Assembly: GCF_009727055.1 (NCBI RefSeq)
Contig: NC_052360.1
Location: forward strand, 63,881,385-63,945,384
Direction: 5' to 3'
DNA: 64,000 nucleotides
From: Benincasa hispida
Taxonomy: Eukaryota > Streptophyta > Magnoliopsida > Cucurbitales > Cucurbitaceae
Shown here: piece by piece, positions 41,306 through 53,243 of the stretch
Position numbering within the stretch: position 1 is the first letter of the stretch
Layout: every line of letters starts with the position of its first letter
Made by a program: the position numbers and the translations under genes
Notes under the pieces: model-generated
Told to the model about the DNA's origin: nothing
The model's input: only the letters and a program-made list of their open reading frames with translations
The model's database searches: none

Positions 41306-41683
41306 GCTACATTGTAGGCCTTGCACTGTTGTAAATAGATTTCATATCATGAACCTTACGTGTCATGGTTTTGGGAGTATGGGACAAGAGGAGTTATTTT
41401 GTTGTGTAATGTCTGAAAGTGTTTCTGTTGTGTCTAAACTTGTTTCATGGTTTGTATATAACAGGAGATAGAAAGTTTATGAAACTTGTTTGTGGATATC
41501 GTAATATGGAATATGTTGAATAGAAATTAAATGTACTAAAGGATTATTGTGTAACTGTTCAGATTTAAGCACAGGTTAAGATGGTTAGTAAGATGCTAAA
41601 TGTCATCGAGGGAGGTGATGTTCAGCATCTTCACACCTCTTTCTAGATTAGGTGGATAATCTAGGAGGGGGTGTGACACCTCT
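41306..41683. other. Unassigned DNA before the OTA gag
   Basis: There is no gene. The end (41,640-41,680) has a purine tract GGAGGGGGTGTGACA that resembles a gypsy polypurine tract plus LTR start. The gag then begins abruptly at about 41,684, so this is another junction. Confidence 0.45.
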
Positions 41684-42612
41684 GCAGCAAGAGGATTAAT
41701 GGACAGATCATATACGGAAGCTAAGAGCATATTAGATTACATCTCGCGACATTCTGATGAGTGGATTGATATTGGGTTTGAGGAAAGTGGTCTAGAGCAA
41801 GAAAGAGTAGAAAGTGTTGATGTGTCAACTGATACAATGAGCACACTGATAGATCAAATGACCACGATGACCACACTCCTTCAGATGATGGCTAATCAAC
41901 AGAGAAATCTCTCTCAGGGTTCAGCGCAAGTTAATTCGTTGACACACGTGGCCGTAATGAATTGCGTTCAATGTGGGGAGGGACATCCAGCAGAAGTCTG
42001 CCTGTGGAATCAACAGGCTGTATATTCTGTCTATAATGAGCCATTTGACAACATCTACAACTCTGGTTGGTGGGATCACCCAACTTTAAGTTGGGATGGG
42101 AATCACAACCAGATGAGCCAGGATTTCTATCAGAATAGTTATCAAGGGGATCGAGGCAACCCTTCGGTCTTCACTAATCCGGATTGTAGTCCAGGAAACT
42201 CTCAAAGTATACCACCTTATGACCAACCATTCTTATATGATACCTCTTGCAGTACCTCATCTCTGGAGACTTCACTGAAGCATTATATTGAAACGAGCGA
42301 GGCAATTAGACAATCACAAGCTGATTCCCTTAGAGATTTGGAAGAGCAGATGGAACAGCTTGTAATTGAATTGAAAAATAAAGCGCCTGGTATACTGCCT
42401 AGCAGTTCAGGAGCATCAGGGCCACGAGGTAAAGAGCAATGTCATGCAGTGACATTGAGGAGTGGTAAAATAACAGCCCCTGCGCTACCAGTACCAAATC
42501 AAACAACAAGGCTAGTAGATCTAACTGTCGAGGATGACCAATCAACCAGTAGTGGAAAAATTATCAGTTCAGGAGTAAGTACACCCACAAAGATGAAGCT
42601 CCTCAAGACTTG
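41684..42612 (+). pseudogene. OTA gag C-terminal part
   Basis: The frame is open from 41,684 through an internal Met at 41,699 to the stop at 42,611. It starts in mid-domain with L-M-D-R-S-Y-T-E-A-K. A C-x2-C-x4-H-x4-C zinc knuckle is at about 41,968-42,002 (C-V-Q-C-G-E-G-H-P-A-E-V-C), followed by a long Tyr/Asn/Ser-rich linker and H-A-V-T-L-R-S-G-K, the usual block before the protease in this group. The gag core (capsid) is missing upstream. Confidence 0.85.
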
Positions 42613-43602
42613 AATTCTGAATCAACATAACCTCCAGCTAACGAAACACAGCAAGAACAGAACCTCAACAAACAACCAACTAAACAAGAGGTAAGGCGGG
42701 ATCCTCCACCTTTCTCGTCCAGGCTAAAGAAAAAAGATGATAACAATCAATTCCAGAGGTTCCTGGATGTTCTCCGACAAATACACATCAATATTCCCTT
42801 AATAGAAGCTCTAGAACAGATGCCGAGCTATGTAAAATTTCTCAAGGATATACTTGCTAATAAAAGAAAGATCGAGGAGAATGAAACAGTTGTGTTAACG
42901 TATGAATGTAGTGCACTGTTTCAAAACAATATCCCCACCAAAATGAAGGACCCTAAGAGTTTTACATTGCCCTGCTCAATAGGAGGGAAGAAGGTCGGGA
43001 ACGCGCTATGCGATTTAGGGGCGAGCATAAATTCAATGCCCTTATCGATCTTTAAGAAGCTAGATATCAACAACTCAAGACCTACCACGATCACACTACA
43101 ATTGGCCGATAGATCGATAACGCATCTTGAGGGCAAGATAGAGGATGTACTCGTGCAAGTGGACAAGTTTATCTTCCCGGTGGATTTTATCATATTGGAT
43201 TATGAAGTTGATAGAAAAGTACGTATCATCTTGGGTCGCCCATTTTTCGCAACAGGGCGAGCGCTGATCGATGTGCAAAAAGGAGAACTCACCATCAGAG
43301 TTGATAATCAGGAAGTGAAGTTCAACGTTTTTAATGCGTTGAAGTACCCAAGTGATGTGGAGAACTGCCAATATATTGAGGAACTGTGGGAAGAACCTTG
43401 GCACGAACTCCTAGAGGAGCTGAAGGAAGAAGATTTTGGAATCGGCACAATGTTGGAGGAGGATTGCACTGCAATGTACGTTGAATCAAACCTTGAACCA
43501 CTCAAGTTATCTGAACGAACTTCACAACGCACTAAGCCATCTTTGGAAGAACCACCTGTGCTAGAGTTAAAGCCATTGCCTGTGCATCTCAAGTATGCTT
43601 AG
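42613..43602 (+). pseudogene. OTA aspartic protease region
   Basis: After a stop at 42,611 the frame continues with P-P-P-F-S-S-R-L-K-K-K near 42,705, then L-E-Q-M-P-S-Y-V-K-F-L-K-D-I-L and the protease: C-S-I-G-G-K-K, catalytic D-L-G-A-S-I-N-S-M-P (43,015-43,045) and I-L-G-R-P-F-F-A-T-G (43,228-43,258). The open stretch 42,820-43,602 is 260 codons. The canonical motif has Leu where Ser follows Asn here, so the site may already be altered. Confidence 0.85.
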
Positions 43603-43644
43603 TTAGGAGGTAACAACACGTTACTGGTTATCATATCTGCCTCG

Positions 43645-45110
43645 TTGAGTAAGGAGAAAGAAGATGCACTTATACAGATCCTGAGAAATAACGCAAAGGC
43701 TTTAGGATGGACCTTGGCAGACATTCGAGGAATCAGTCCCTCGTACTACATGCACAAGATTCTTCTGGAAGAAGGAAAGACAGGATCGATAGAAAGGCAA
43801 TTACGCTTGAACCCTGTTATGAGGGAAGTACTGAAGAAGGAAATAGTGAAATGGCTGGACGCAAGTGTCATCTACCCAATATGTGATAGCAGCTGGGTGA
43901 GCCCAGTGCAGTGCGTTCCAAAAAAAGGGGGGATGGCAGTCGTCACTAATGACAAGAATGAATTAATTCCCATAAGAACGACTACAGGGTGGAGAATTGG
44001 CATGGATTATCGCAAGTTAAATTTGGCCACTAAAAAGGACCACTTCCCACTCTCGTTCATTGATCAGATGTTAGACAGACTTGTTAGGAATGAATTCTTC
44101 TATTTTCTTGACGGATATTCAGGGTACAACCAAATAGCAATTGCGCCGGAGGATCAAGACAAGACAACCTTCACGTGCCCATTTGGTATGTTTGCATTCT
44201 GACACATGCCATTCGGACTCTGCAATGAGGCACTTTCCAACGTTGTATGATGGCAATCTTTTTAAATTACTAGGAGGAGTCATTCGAGATATTCATGGAT
44301 GATTTTTCACTTTTCGGCAATAATTATGACTCCTGTTTAGCTAACCTCGAGAAAGTCTTGAAGAGGTGTATGACAACGAACCTTGTTCTGAACTGGGAAA
44401 AATGCCACTTTATGGTTAAAGAAGGAATTGTTATGGGTCATAAAATCTCGAAGGCAGGATTGGAAGTCGATCAGGCGAAAATCGACGCAATTTCCAAGCT
44501 ACCCTCACCAGTGAATGTGAAAACACTTAAGAGCTTTCTGGGACATGCTGGGTTCTATCGAGGATTTATTCGCAACTTTTTCCAGATCGCAAGGCCCCTA
44601 AGTGCACTCCTTGAAGCTGACCGAGAATATAATTTTGATGATGGGTGCATTGAAGTATTCAACACATTGAAAGATGCGCTTATCACTGCACCTATTTTGA
44701 TTGCGCCGGATTAGACGCAACCCTTTGTGTTGATGTGTGATGCGAGCGGGTATGCAGTGGGTGCAATGTTGAGTCAGCGCAAGGACAAGGTATTGCTTCC
44801 TATCTATTATGCGAGCAAAACATTGAATGATGTGCAGGAGAACTAAACAACCACAAAGAAGGAAATGCTCGCAGTGGTATTTGCACTGGAGAAATTCTGT
44901 CAGTACTTAATCGAAACAAACGTTGTGGTGTATATCGACCACTCTACGATCAAATATCTGATGACAAATAAGGATGCAAAACCAAGGCTTATACGGTGGG
45001 TGTTGCTTCTGTAAGAGTTTGACCTAGAGATCAAAGACCGGAAGGGCACCGAGAACCAAGTTGCTGATCATTTGTCAAGAATAGAGAATTGCGAGGTTCA
45101 AGGGAAAGAA
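43645..45110 (+). pseudogene. OTA reverse transcriptase and RNase H
   Basis: RT starts in the 43,645-44,202 frame: V-S-P-V-Q-C-V-P-K-K-G-G, R-I-G-M-D-Y-R-K-L-N, H-F-P-L-S-F-I-D-Q-M-L-D-R-L and F-L-D-G-Y-S-G-Y-N-Q-I. A stop at 44,200 and a base loss near 44,230 break the M-P-F-G-L-C-N block. The catalytic F-M-D-D is at about 44,293-44,304, followed by F-L-G-H-A-G-F-Y-R. RNase H follows (C-D-A-S-G-Y-A-V-G-A near 44,727, E-K-F-C-Q-Y-L near 44,890) with stops at 44,713, 44,844 and 45,012. It ends with A-D-H-L-S-R-I. Confidence 0.88.
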
Positions 45111-46448
45111 AAAGATATTGAGGAAAGATTCCCTGCTAATGTCAATCGACATTAATGTTCCCTGGTATGCGGACATTGTGAACTTCATTGTTTGCGGTCA
45201 AATACCAAATGACTATACTTACCTACAGAAGAAGAAGCTAAGACACGACGTAAAATTTCATTTCTGGGATGACCCATTCCTATATCGACTTGGACTCGAT
45301 CACATTATACATCGATGCGTTCCTAAGCATGAAGTCAATCACATTCTAGAGCTTTGTCATGAGTCCCATTATGGAGGATATTTTGGGGGGCAACGGACTG
45401 CCGTAAAGGTTTTACAGTGTGGCTATTTCTGGCCAACACTGTTTAAGGATGCCCATACCCACGTTGTGCAATGCGACAGATGTCAGAGAATGGGGAATAT
45501 GTCTAAAAGGAATGAAATGCCGTTGACGTCAATCTTAGAGGTTGAATTATTTGATATTTGGGGAATTGACTTCATGGGCCCATTTCCACCATCAGAAGGT
45601 CATCATTATATCCTGGTCACGCTTGATTACATATCAAAATGGGTTGAGGCCATCGCATTTGCCAAGAATGATGCGGCCACAGTGGCGAAGTTTCTTAAGA
45701 AGAATATTTTTGCTTGACATGGGATGCCACGGGCCTTAATCAGTGATGAGGATATCACTTTATCAACCACATAATCACTAACCTGTTGACTAAATTTAAC
45801 GTCAGCCATTGAGTTGCAACTGCTTATCACCCACAGACTAATGGGCAGGCAGAGATTTCTAACTGAGAGATCAAAACTATCTTGAAGAAGGTAGTCAATA
45901 CTTCCAGGAAGGATTGGTCACCCAAGCTTGATGAAGCATTGTGGGCATACAGGACTGCCTATAAAACACTAATTGGCATGTCCCCTTATGCCCTGGTCTT
46001 TGGGAAAGCTTGTCATTTGCCGCTCGAGTTGGAACATAAGGCAATATGGGCATGCAAGAAGCTGAAGTTTGATTTAGCAAGTGTGGGGAAAGTCCGAAAG
46101 CTGAAATTGAACCAGCTGGTCGAATGGCGAAGGGATGCTTATGAAGATGCCAAAATCTATAAGGAGAAAACCAAGAAGTGGCACGATGACCGCATAAATG
46201 ATCGGACATTTGTCGAAGGTCAACAGGTATTACTCTTTAATGCACGTTTGCGATTGTTTCCAGGGAAATTGAAGTCTCGCTGGTCTGGGCCATTCAAAAT
46301 CAAGACTATCTTTCCCCACGACGCAGTGGAACTAGCAACTTTAGATGGGAACAACGCATTTAAAGTCAATGGTCAATGGATTAAGCCTTACTATGGAGGC
46401 GATATAGATCGACGCATGGATACCATTGACTTGGGCAAGCAGAATTAA
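45111..46448 (+). pseudogene. OTA integrase
   Basis: A frameshift near 45,120-45,140 separates it from RNase H. The zinc-binding part is clear (H-E-S-H-Y-G-G then C-D-R-C-Q-R), as is the first catalytic Asp in W-G-I-D-F-M-G-P-F (about 45,566). A stop is at 45,715, and the second Asp lies in I-S-D-E-D-I where S-D-G-G is usual. Stop-rich sequence runs to about 45,880, then the C-terminal integrase frame 45,882-46,448 ([19 protein letters not shown]). Not functional. Confidence 0.88.
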
Positions 46449-46780
46449 CCGCTTGCAAGAGGATGAGATTGTAGTAATTCTGAAAACTTCTTTCAATCAG
46501 CATCCCTATCTATGTTTACTTGCTTTCATTACAGCTTTCTTTTACTGCTTCCTAAATTACGTTATTTACTGCTTCATAGAATTAGCTTTTAATGCTTTCT
46601 GTATTTACCTTCAATTTAATTCAGTTGAGTATTTCCATGTCATATTTAATTGCTTTAATTTGTATCATTATTAGCGCTGTTTTTAAATTTTGTGAATGAC
46701 TGGATGAAACATTGAATACTGCAAAGTCTTTTTGACTTGTGTTTTTGATGAATGAAAGGAAGAAAAAAAATTGGTATGTA

Positions 46781-47094
46781 ACGCAACGAGGGGTGTATTG
46801 TGGGACAACAAGAGACACCTTGCGTCCATTACACTCAACTGCATTGCATTGAGGGGTGTGTTGCGCGCGTGTGTGTCCTTTGCCCGTCCTTAGCAAAATG
46901 CTCTATGTCGAGGTAGTGTCTGTCTCTTATACACATCTAGATGTGTATAAGAGACACGCAACGAGGGGTGTATTGTGGGACAACAAGAGACACCTTGCGT
47001 CCATTACACTCAACTGCATTGCATTGAGGGGTGTGTTGCGCGCGTGTGTGTCCTTTGCCCGTCCTTAGCAAAATGCTCTATGTCGAGGTAGTGT
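46781..47094. other. 139-bp perfect duplication around an adapter
   Basis: 46781-46919 and 46956-47094 are identical over 139 bp, with adapter sequence between them. In a region where all other repeats are diverged, a perfect copy on both sides of an adapter is best explained as an assembly artefact. Confidence 0.9.
46920..46956. other. Second Tn5/Nextera mosaic-end junction (adapter artefact)
   Basis: This is the same 19-bp mosaic end plus its reverse complement, complete except for the last base (37 of 38 bp). The forward translation contains the known artefact string V-S-Y-T-H-L-D-V-Y-K-R. Confidence 0.95.
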
Positions 47095-48410
47095 TGCACT
47101 TGTAGCAATACCGTGCGCCCGTTCCTCCAGAAATGTGTTTATTTAAGGGGTGTGTTGCGAGGATGTATGCGTTGCCCGTCCTCAGTAAAAATGTATTTGT
47201 GTTAATGGATGCGCAGTGTTAACTTTAATCGTGCACCCGTCTGAATTAGATTCAAAAGATAATTTCAATTCATTATTTTTCATTAGTTAACGAAATTCTT
47301 TGATTCTTTGTATAGACAATAATTTTTGTAATGCGTTAATTTTTAATTCTTTGTATACTTAGTGAATTTTCAATATAACTAAGTAGCCATTCTCTTCTTT
47401 TTGCCTGTGCCTTTTTCTTTATCATCCTTTGTCAATATTTGCGATGTTCTTGACCTTTACTTTTGCGTTATTCATTGTGCTGCCATGATGTATAAGATGC
47501 ATGCACTTAGAAACATTTCCCTCACTTTGTAATTTCTAACACACACTTAGTTAATTCATAGCTTAGCAATACTTTACCTTTTTCCTTTCAAAGTTCTGCT
47601 CAAACCTTCTTTTTGAATTTTTTTTCTAAGTGTTTTTCTATTCTATCCAAACAACGCAATGAGAACCTTGCGCATCTCTAAATTTGGGGGTGGGGAAGGT
47701 CTAAGCAGATGAGATCAAGATAATGCGGTCATTAAGAAAAATGCGTTCATTTTTCATTTCAAAAAAACAAAATAATAATAATAATAATATATTTTCAATA
47801 AATTTTCATACAAAACTCCAATGTCATCGCAAGGGAAAACTAAAAAACATTCCCAACCTGATAAGAGTTAGTTGTGAAAGGAACCTGCTCGTAGTTGGAT
47901 GTTCGCATGACACCCGTTGGAGCAAGTCAAAACGAAGGTGGGTTTCCAAGAACAACACAATATGAAAAGAGAAAAATGCAAAAGAAAATAAAAGAATGCA
48001 AGAGACAACTCCTCTGAATATCATGAGTTACAGTTGAATTGGCACACAACCGTAGTTGGATGTTCGCATGACACCTATAGGAACAAGCCAAAATGAAGGG
48101 TGTAACCATGGTCAACGGTCTCTAATAAATGACGCAAAGTTTGATCATTGCATATAGATGCATCAAGTTGTTTTTACAAAGAAGAGGTAAACATTCTATT
48201 TATAAAAACTAGAAAAGCATTTTTTAGCAGAAATTTATAGGATAGAAGAATAAAGTAGAGCTTTGATATGAATTAGCAAGGATATAAGAAAATTGCGTTG
48301 TTAAGTAATGTGCCTAAGTGGAGCATTCAGAGCAACCAATCGACGCAAAATTTAGGATAGGAACTGAGCATTTTTTCCTTAGTAGAAGATATGCTTGAGG
48401 ACAAGCATAT

Positions 48411-48427
48411 ATCTAAATTTGGGAGTG
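48411..48427 (+). other. Polypurine tract before the OTA LTR
   Basis: CTAAATTTGGGAGTG directly before TGATAAC. In this group the second-strand primer has the form AAATTTGGGGGTG. The GAGGACAAGCATAT block just upstream is also typical. Confidence 0.75.
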
Positions 48428-50294
48428 TGATAACTTGTAGAAATACAAGTTATTTATACTGTTTTATTTAGATATTGTAGTTAAAAGAGAGGAAAGTTGC
48501 GTCAATTGTATGGAAATCGGCTAAGTAATACAATAATTATAAATTGTCATTAATACACCCACTAACACCATTGTGATGGTAGAAAAGAATATTTCAAGTC
48601 TGTTTTGTAGGAAATCCAGTCACTGTATACGCTCATGGCTCAAGAGAGAAAGATTAACGCATCTACATCACATTGTGCCCATCATTCAGGAATGAATAGA
48701 TGATCAACGCAATGACATCACATGCAACAATCGATCCAGAGCTGAACTTCAACCACATGCGGTAATAAAAACAACACCGCATGCGGGCACACGATCGAAG
48801 ATGAAAATGAGCAGCGCAATCACAGAGGATTTTGACACATGTACAACTAACCATTGTGCATTTTCGATGGACTGATTGCATAACAGAAGGAATATTTGTT
48901 CCACCATTCTTGAAATTTCCATAACAATATAGTGGGGACCACAAGTCAAAGAGTCAAGCTTTCATTTATAAATACTCTCAAAGAATTCACTAAAAAATAT
49001 ACTTGATATGGGGGATAATTGATACGAGGCTATTAAAAGAGAGTTGATCTGAGTGCTGATCGGAGGAAATCTTGGAAGAGAAGAGACAAGGTCGAGAGGT
49101 GAGTCTTAGTGTAATTCAACCAAATCCCCGCTGAGAAACTCTGTATTTAGATCCCTTCTACCGGTTGAGCAAGCCTGAGAGGGAAACTCATCCTTCCATT
49201 CACTCCATCAACACTGGCAAGTGATTCTCCATTCCAGATCTGTGCCAAGACGTTGGCGCTTCTTTGTATTTGTTTCTAACTCTCATTCATCAATTTAATT
49301 TCATCTTCTTAATCTCTTCATTCACAACCATGTATCAGACGCTAAATAGTATTATTGAATGTCTTGATCATTTCCATTTCCACTTCTCTGTCTATTTTTA
49401 TTCCTCCATAAATCATTTTTTCCATGACTTTTTCTTAATCCCTTGGTGATTAATATGAATTAAACAAGTAACTTAATCTGTGCTAAAGAAATAAAGATGT
49501 TTAGCTAAAGTATGCTAGATAGCATCTTCACCTGTGAGAGCAGAAGTGAAGATGCCATTCTGATGTGTCGCGAGAAGGTTAGAAGAATGCATTAACTAAA
49601 GCAAGAAGTACTTCCAGAGATGGAAGCAACCTTGCGTTCATTATGTTTGTCCCTGTTTCACCATAGAGATGTGGGAACGCGGTCGATCACCGAGAGGTGT
49701 ATGCCAAGGGAAAAGCGGAACTGTACTTATGCCTTTAACGCAATTAAGGAACTTGCGATGTTTGTACTAATCATCTTTTATCTTTCTGTTCCACACATAA
49801 GACTTGCCACCGCATAACACGATCTTTGTATAATCTTCACAGTTAGTCTCAACCTCGGTATCTTGTATCTTGGATCATGTAACCTGTATCTTGTATCATC
49901 ATAGCTTAGGTTTATTTTATTGCACTTTACTTTTATCGCAATTTACTTTATTACCGCATTTTTATCGCTTATCTTTACTTTACTGCACAATTTACTTTAT
50001 CGCATGTACAAATAACACCTTTATTAATTTGAAAAACCCCCGATCGCATATATCACAAATATAACGCAATTAACCTAAAACAATTCCTGTGTTCGACCTC
50101 GGATCACACCGAGAAACTTGCGGTGAAATTATACTTAGTTTCAACGTAAGGAAAATTGTGACAACGCATAACATACTACAAGAACATTCATTAATAACAC
50201 ATATCTAGAAGTAGTATCGCATATCATCGCATAAAATCTATGTCATCAAGTTTATGGCATGGACTTGTAGCTTAGAAACAATTTTTGCATGACA
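48428..50294 (+). repeat. OTA LTR, forward (3' end approximate)
   Basis: It starts TGATAACTTGTAGAAATACAAGTTA, with AACTTGT/ACAAGTT forming a hairpin at the very start. A TATA box (TTATAAATAC, 48966-48975) would drive the element's transcript. The end has the group's usual GTTCGACCTCGGATCACACC block (about 50,093-50,113). The 3' limit is placed just before a PBS-like sequence at 50,302. It should be the 3' LTR of the gag-pol upstream, yet a PBS follows it. Confidence 0.65.
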
Positions 50295-50301
50295 AGTTTA
50301 T

Positions 50302-50319
50302 TTGTGCCGTTGCTGGGGA
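50302..50319 (+). other. PBS-like site after the OTA LTR
   Basis: TTGTGCCGTTGCTGGGGAA resembles the OTA primer-binding block TGGCGCCGTTGCCGGGGAA with two or three changes. It suggests that this LTR also begins another copy. Confidence 0.55.
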
Positions 50320-50449
50320 ACTGGTAACGGGGACATGGACTTATAGTTTATAGATTCAAATATCAGTTGTCAATGATGAATGACACACACATATACAACG
50401 CGACCACATACTATCATAACCTAACTCTAGAGTGCATGAAAAATGCATG

Positions 50450-51589
50450 TTGGCAAACAGGGCTTATTTCTAAGTCCCTATCTTTTGCTTATGCAGATCT
50501 AATCTTGCTCTCTCGAGTCTAGATTCTAACCTAGATCTCTCAAGTATTAGGTTCTTTCTTTAGACTTTCTCTCTTGAGTAGCTCTAAAGGGTGTTGGGCG
50601 CAACATAAGACAAGATGATCGCATGCAATGAAGATCCTAGGTCATGTTAGCTAAGTACTTCTCAACCCATTCGATAGATTTAACTACTCATGCATGTTTT
50701 AAAGAGAGTGAATAGATGTAGATAAACAAGTTCCATTTTATAAATATATAATCGAAGTATAGAATGACAATGCGGAATAAGAATAAAGAGCCTGGTAGCA
50801 ATTTCTTGCTTCCCAAGGCTTTTACTCTGTTCTTCTCTACTCTGCTCAAAAGATATTCTTGCTCTCACAAGAGTCGACCCTCTCTTTGTTTTTCCATGCT
50901 CCCTGGTACTCTCTTGAGCTGACCAGGACGATCTTCCATTGTCTTTTCTCTTCTCTCGCTATTGCCTTCTAAGTATAAGAAAACTAAGAACAAGGCTAAC
51001 TATCGTTTATATGGTGAACTCTCAAAACTGGGCGAACTTCTTCACTGAAGGTGGCCTCTGGTATTTATAGAGCTTCAGGGTGAAAAGCTTCTTCTCTCTT
51101 ATGATTGCATTGATGAGATGACATTAATTTGACATTAATTCTCTGTCTGATACGCCGAATAATTGTCACCGAAAAGTTGAGTGTACTTGCTGCAGTATGT
51201 CGTTAACGGCTTGTCAACTTAATTCGGAATCAACTGTCATCAGCTTTTTGTCCCATCATGATTTATTAAGCTTTCACCCAATTGTACCCACCTTGATGTG
51301 CCAGCTCTATGTGGCCACCTTCTCGAGTAGATTTTTGCAAGCGCAAATGATCATAGCCTTGCGGTCGCAATCTCTTAATGTGCTCGGACATTAATTTCTT
51401 CGGATCGCATTTCCGCCTTGCGTCAACGTATTTTCCTGCATAAAATACATAAGTTAGCTGTTTTAATGCTGCGATCGTAGTGTTATGAACTTAATGCTTT
51501 TGGACGCAATATTGTCTATTTTTACCATCGTAATCCTGCATTGTTTTATGACTTTGCACTGTAATAACGTACATTTCTGCCCGTTATCA
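50450..51589 (-). repeat. OTA LTR, reverse (inner boundary uncertain)
   Basis: Read on the reverse strand from 51589 it starts TGATAACGGGCAGAAATGTACGTTATT, the same start design as the forward LTR at 48,428 (TGATAAC...AGAAAT...GTTATT). It has its own TATA box (CTCTATAAATACC, at about 51,061-51,073 on the reverse strand) about 520 bp in. The inner end is not resolved; 50,320-50,450 may be leader. Together with the forward LTR it makes an inverted pair with TGATAAC...GTTATCA outer ends. Confidence 0.6.
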
Positions 51590-53243
51590 TGGGCTCTGTA
51601 TGATTTTGGATTGAGGAAATCAGGAGGTAGACGATCGAGTAAGTGAGAGATAAATTTTGTCTATCGTATAGATGAAATACTCGATCATTTAGTAAACAGA
51701 AGCCTATGTATAGACTTTACTACTCAATCATTTAGCAACGAGTAAACGAGTAATTATCGTATAGTCAACTTGATCGTGTATGCTCTCTATGCTATCGCTT
51801 AGCAAAACCCTTTTACACGATAGCCTTTTGTGAGATTAATCCGAGTGAATCAACATCTAAATTTTGGAAAACAATTTTTTTTATCTCACAGTTACAATAA
51901 AACTCTCAATAACCTCCCACTCAATTCGGTTATTAAAGAATAATAATAATTAATTATCATATAATTAATATGTTATAAATAAATATAATAACCAACTTAT
52001 CATATTAAATTTATAAGCTATAGTTTTAATATTTCATTAAATAAAACATATAAACCATAGTTCTTTTTCTATTTTATGGTATTTAATATAAATCATATTT
52101 ATATTAATTCCTCCAATTAATGTATCTAATACATCATATCAATTATATCACATATAATTAATTTCCTCTTGTTAATTTGAACACTTCAAATTAACCCAGA
52201 ATCTTATTCTCAACTTGAACCCATTGAGCTACCAAGGGGACCTCATAGACCTATAGTTTGAAGCTCCAACGGTACATGAATAACTGATTAAACTCTTTAA
52301 TCACGAGATCCACCATCCCCTAACTGTTGGTCACTCCACTAAAAACCGATAGTTGCACTCTTCGCACTACATATATATTTTTGTGTCCACATGACCAATC
52401 AATAGTGCGATGACCCTTCACAAATCGCTTGTAAGTACAACTAGGCCAATTCATCATTTTACCCTGTGTAGTTACATCTAACTCCTTAAGTAGCATTGAT
52501 TCCTCTAATGAACAATAAGTTATAGTCCTACTATGACTAAGTCCTCTTGGGCTAGGAGAAGGTGTGACCATTGTGTTCAAGACCCAGAATTAGCCCTTAA
52601 GGGAGAAATTTATCTACTTACCCCTGCTTCGGGGAAGGAGTGAATTCCGTCTTGTGTAGTTGAGTTCCCAGCTCCCCAATTAGACGAATCCCCAAAAGTA
52701 GCTTGTTAAGTTGGAAATCTGGCCACTCTCACCCATACAAATCAAAGGACCACCCTCATAGGCAGGAGTTCCCAACTCACTCAGGATTAAGGTCATGTCA
52801 CCTATGGTCATTCTAGTGAAATGTAAGTTTCAATTATCAACGGCATTATATAAATAGACTAGTCATCTCGTGGTCCGGTCTTATACAAACTCTTTGTATA
52901 GGATACCCGCTTGCATATTATCCATATGAATGGTCAAAATCAAACCATTTGTTGTACTTTACAACACTTGTACATCTATAAAGCGGTCGTATCCTTAGTG
53001 TCATCAGGATAAGGTATCCCTCATTTATCCATCTACTACAGACCATTTAGGTTATTACTTAAGGCATGATCCACTTGTATGTCTTCACATACATGCTTAA
53101 GTTACATGAAATAACCATGGATCTTAGTTTTATTGGATTGAGTAAATGCTTATAAAATAACACTTATTTTATTAATAACAATATGTTTACAAAATATTTA
53201 CAAACTACAATACCACCGGGAGAATAGGACACCAATCCCAATA
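51590..53243 (-). repeat. Copia LTR (family A), reverse, 3'-truncated
   Basis: On the reverse strand it starts near 53243 with TATTGGGATTGGTGTCC (TG changed to TA) and matches family A throughout, including the GGAGCT/CATAGGTC, TTGGGAGCTGGGAACTCA-like and GATTAATATA-type blocks. It stops at about 51,590 in GAGCCCA, losing the last ~300 bp where the OTA LTR abuts. A cluster of ACGATCG-like motifs lies at 51,620-51,820. Confidence 0.8.

Larger units (their letters stand above)
46449..48410 (+). other. Post-integrase spacer of the OTA element
   Basis: This is non-coding. It contains diverged repeats of about 70-80 bp around 46,780-47,250 (units with GGGTGTGTTGCG-x-GTGTG...CCCGTCCT and CAGTAAAAATG). 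A purine tract CTAAATTTGGGGGTGGGGAAGG lies at 47,680-47,700. A doubled GTTGGATGTTCGCATGACACC block occurs at about 47,895 and 48,054. Part of it is artefactually duplicated (see 46,781-47,094). Confidence 0.6.
41684..48427 (+). mobile_element. Athila/Tat-like (OTA) Ty3/gypsy element, 5'-truncated
   Basis: In order: gag without its N-terminus, aspartic protease, RT, RNase H and integrase (41,684-46,448), then a long non-coding spacer to a polypurine tract (about 48,411-48,427) in front of an LTR. The protease motif D-L-G-A-S-I-N-S-M-P and the long post-integrase spacer are typical of the Athila/Tat (OTA) branch. I cannot choose between Athila and Tat from sequence alone. Stops and frameshifts inactivate it. 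The 5' LTR and PBS are missing, possibly because of the adapter junction upstream. Confidence 0.85.

Noticed and set aside
41289..41471. 60-codon frame starting M-C-I-R-D-R
   Set aside because: The N-terminus is translated sequencing adapter; not a gene.
46856..47068. 70-codon frame with V-S-Y-T-H-L-D-V-Y-K-R
   Set aside because: It runs through adapter and an artefactual duplication; this peptide is a known contamination signature.
48428..51589. A single 3.16-kb LTR
   Set aside because: The outer ends fit (TGATAAC...GTTATCA), but both halves start with the same LTR-start design on opposite strands, each with its own TATA box, and a PBS lies between them. Two LTRs explain this better.
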